Positions 61,362 through 64,000 of a stretch of DNA of 64,000 bases are shown here, piece after piece. The stretch is from Cladophialophora immunda (Eukaryota > Ascomycota > Eurotiomycetes > Chaetothyriales > Herpotrichiellaceae): contig NW_015622545.1 of assembly GCF_000835495.1 (NCBI RefSeq), positions 2,682,777 to 2,746,776 on the forward strand, written 5' to 3'. The notes under the pieces are model-generated. The model did no database searches. It was not told the DNA's origin and saw nothing but the letters and a program-made list of their open reading frames with translations. Numbering within the stretch: position 1 is the first letter of the stretch; each line of letters opens with the position of its first letter. The position numbers and the translations under genes were made by a program.

Positions 61362-62562
61362 ATGTTGTATACCATCCCCACTATGACGGATATCATCAGG
61401 ACCAACCCCGACGGCTACCAGGAGGTCAGGACCGGGTTAGGATGGCGAAGGGTGCTCTCTCCAAACAGCACCGAAGCCACATTCAGCCTTCCCGTCATTG
61501 ACATTGGGGATATAGATCATCCTGATCGAGAACGTCGAAGGTCCGTGGCCCGAGAGATATGCAATGCTGCAGCCAATGTGGGTTTTTTCTATGTCAGCAA
61601 CCATGGCGTTCCAGAGAGGGTCATCAAATCCATCTTCTCCGAGTCCAGACGCTTCTTCAATGAACTCAGCCTTGAGGAGAAAATGCAATACGACACCGAG
61701 AAGCATGAGCACTACTATGGCTACTACCCTATCAATCTTGACCCCAGCCTTCCCGCGGGAGCAAGTACGTCCCACCGCTCCCCCAAGACCGGCATTCCTC
61801 ATGTTTTATAGAATTAAATGAAGGCATTAACTATGGATACGAACCCTCGATCGACCCTAGAGCTGTTACTTCAGAGAACAACGGCGACAACTGGTGGCCT
61901 TCGGAGAAGCGTCTTCCTGGCTACGTGAAGAATGTCAAGGAGTACATGTCTCATGCGCTCGCGTTAAGCCGAGCTCTGCTTCGAATGTTTGCACTCGGCC
62001 TCGATCTAGAGGAGGGTTCCTTTGACTATCTTGCTACTAAGCCATACTCAATTCTCAAGATGGCACATTATCCTGGGGTGCTTTCTGGATCAGAAGAACC
62101 ATCATCAATCCGTCCCCACACGGACTACGAACTCTTGACGATCCTCCTACAGGACGACATTCCCTCCCTCGAAGTCCTGTCCAATACTGGGCGGTGGATC
62201 CAAGCGAAACCCATTCCAGGGACATTTGTGGTCAACATCGGAGATTCCATGGCGATGCTCACCAATGGCCTCTTCGTGTCCACTATGCACAGAGTGCTCA
62301 ACCATTCAAAGCGAGATCGGTATTCGGTTCCATTCTTTCTAGGGGGTCAGTATCTTACATAACTCATCTCTATGGATGGTGCTGACACTTTGCAGCGAAC
62401 CAGGAGGCCGAGCTGAAGGCTCTCGAGCAATTCGTCACGCCTGATCAGCCGCCAAAGTTTCAGCCCATGACTTCAGGGGAATACGTTCGTCGATCTTTAC
62501 AAGCAGTGTATTCCAAACCCAACATAGAGATCATCCGGGAGACAATCGAGCTGCAGGGATAA
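61362..62562 (+). CDS. 2-oxoglutarate/Fe(II)-dependent oxygenase (isopenicillin N synthase-like)
   Basis: Non-haem iron oxygenase of the isopenicillin N synthase / gibberellin oxidase fold. Exons 61362-61764, 61812-62345 and 62396-62562 give 367 aa; introns are 47 and 50 nt. The N-terminal DIOX domain has LPVIDIGDID and GFFYVSNHGVPE. Iron ligands are His237 and Asp239 (RPHTDYELLTIL) and His294 (STMHRVLNH); Arg304 and Ser306 (RYS) would bind 2-oxoglutarate. NEGINYGYEP and the last exon are as in fungal members. Start may also be the second ATG at 61383. Function is not given by sequence: such enzymes act in secondary metabolism or in degradation. The next gene on the same strand is also an oxygenase. 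Confidence 0.92.
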
Positions 62563-63435
62563 GAATACGCTTACGCTCAAGTCAAAGGTCTCTTTAGGCC
62601 CTCTGGAAAATACCCACTGTACGAAATAGTCCCGCATTGCTTTATGTCGACTTCCACGCCCGAAGTCGCAAGCACGGAAGCGAATTGTATTGGTGTATTT
62701 TGTGAACGAGTCAACCGTCTGTCTCAATGCCTTTCGATGGTGGAACTTGACTACATCGCCTATATACCTCGTACATTCCCTGTATATCACGAAGTAGCGA
62801 CACATCCGAGAGCGACACTGCAACACACGTCAGACTCGTTAGCAGGCCGTGGATCTCTCGATGTGGTATGCAAACTCCACTCTCTATCTATTCTAGCCTC
62901 GAACATTCCGGCAATCGGAGACCGAGTCTTCTCTGTATATGGAGTACACAAGGCAGCACACAATGTCCACGCTAGATCCGCAACCGCATTTAAAAAGGAA
63001 CGTCGACTATATACAAGGTACCAGTGGGCCCCATCTGCATGATACGGCGTCCTACCGCTGACCCCCGGACCCACGACCTTTGCACTCGTGGGCAGTAGTG
63101 TCCCGGCTTCAACACAGAATCCCACGGTCCTGTCAGGACTCTATTAAGCCCAGATCTTCGGGCTGGTCTGCCCTCTACTCCATGTCAACCTTGTCTGACC
63201 TCTGTGGTTATTTTGGAGCTGAGTATCCGAAATGGAATGCGTGTGCTTAGGCAACCCAGCTTGTCAACCCGCTTCTGCCAGGGGCAGGGTGCTAATCATA
63301 AGTACGCGTACGCACAGCTCTCACAAGCCGAGCATGTCGCTCTTAAAGTCGCTCGTCTCCGAGTCGCCGCAGCCCCTGCTTGAGCTTGACTGGGTTCGTT
63401 GAAACCTCTATCCATTGTTAATTGCGGCAGGCAAG
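62563..63435. other. Intergenic region between two oxygenase genes
   Basis: 873 bp with no protein-like frame on either strand; presumably the promoter of the downstream monooxygenase gene. Confidence 0.5.
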
Positions 63436-64000
63436 ATGGTTGGACAGGCATCCACGGCCATTGCTCCAGGCGGTCCGGTTCCAGTTGCGGACCAACAAGC
63501 CCAAGTCAACGGCGCCGCCACAAGTCATGTCAATGGCGACCGTACGCAACTCGCAGGCGCTGCTCAGGCCGCCATGAAGGTCCAGCAGAAGTACGACGAA
63601 GAACGGCAGAAGCGACGGCGACCGGACGGCGATGCCCAGTATGTTGATCTCGCCCTGTCGGAGCAGTTCAAGCACTATCGAGAAGACCCTTGGCTCGACG
63701 AGCGCTCGGAAACAGTGACCATCGGCCACGGCGAACACGTCAAGTATCTCATCCTGGGAGCGGGATGCGGCGGGCTTTTCTTCGCCATCAAGCTCATCAA
63801 GGCAGGCATATCAGCGTCCGAGATCCGCATCGTCGACTCGTCCGGAGGTGTGGGAGGAACGTGGTACTACAACCGCTATCCGGGCCTGATGTGCGATATA
63901 GAGTCATACTGCTATCTTCCCTTTCTTGAAGAGATGGATTACATCCCGAAGCACAAGTACGCCTACGGCTACGAGATCAGGAAGTACCTGAACGCCGTCG
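63436..64000 (+). CDS. Flavin monooxygenase, Baeyer-Villiger type (5' part, cut by window end)
   Basis: Starts at the ATG in AAGATGGTTGG and stays open to the window end, 188 codons. The first 100 residues are an Ala/Gln/Arg-rich extension with EERQKRRRPDG. Then comes the FAD-binding Rossmann motif in YLILGAGCGGLFFAIKL (about 107-123), and SSGGVGGTWYYNRYPGLMCD, the block typical of Baeyer-Villiger and related N-hydroxylating flavoproteins, followed by ESYCYLPFLEEM. The NADPH site and the Baeyer-Villiger fingerprint lie outside. Members oxidise ketones to esters, or steroid- and polyketide-type substrates. Third-position G/C preference is strong. Whether it is cytosolic cannot be told. Confidence 0.85.
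   Translation, partial: MVGQASTAIAPGGPVPVADQQAQVNGAATSHVNGDRTQLAGAAQAAMKVQQKYDEERQKRRRPDGDAQYVDLALSEQFKHYREDPWLDERSETVTIGHGEHVKYLILGAGCGGLFFAIKLIKAGISASEIRIVDSSGGVGGTWYYNRYPGLMCDIESYCYLPFLEEMDYIPKHKYAYGYEIRKYLNAV

Overview
The window is chromosomal DNA of a filamentous ascomycete (Pezizomycotina). The evidence is: 18 protein genes, most interrupted by short GT-AG introns (I place 25, from 46 to 93 nt, many with CTAAC/CTGAC-type branch sites); a myosin-motor chitin synthase pair, which is typical of moulds; a PTS2 peroxisomal thiolase; and a fungal-type cysteine-rich secreted protein. The species cannot be fixed from sequence alone. A Eurotiomycetes lineage such as the black yeasts would fit, but that is a guess. 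I recognise no rRNA, tRNA, CRISPR or transposon.

Layout. 0.7-14.4 kb: two large chitin synthases with myosin-like heads, class VII on the minus strand and class V on the plus strand, transcribed divergently from a 2.5 kb shared region. 15.4-21.2 kb: a double-HKD phospholipase D-like protein and a very GC-biased thiamine-diphosphate enzyme. 24.0-25.9 kb: an MFS sugar transporter, set between two gene-poor stretches (2.8 and 3.6 kb). 29.5-32.2 kb: the replicative helicase subunit MCM3. 33.0-37.9 kb: two uncharacterised minus-strand genes that seem to share an undescribed domain of about 70 residues. 39.6-42.9 kb: mitochondrial 2-oxoglutarate dehydrogenase E1. 43.5-46.8 kb: a large disordered protein. 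48.1-52.9 kb: an NRAMP metal transporter, a small mitochondrial membrane protein, and the peroxisomal 3-ketoacyl-CoA thiolase, the last two divergent. 53.9-57.7 kb: an acidic low-complexity protein and an aldo-keto reductase. 58.8-59.7 kb: a secreted protein with three identical cysteine frameworks. 61.4-64.0 kb: a 2-oxoglutarate/Fe(II) oxygenase and the 5' part of a Baeyer-Villiger-type flavin monooxygenase that runs off the end.

How the genes relate. Most of the window is ordinary housekeeping sequence: cell wall synthesis, replication, TCA cycle, beta-oxidation, metal and sugar uptake. The functionally linked pair is the two chitin synthases. The right end (secreted protein, oxygenase, monooxygenase) looks accessory and may be the edge of a metabolic cluster. 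The best candidate for something undescribed is the domain shared by the two neighbouring unknown genes at 33.0-37.9 kb. Gene starts were checked for a real ATG; several long open frames open upstream of the first ATG, and I have trimmed those.
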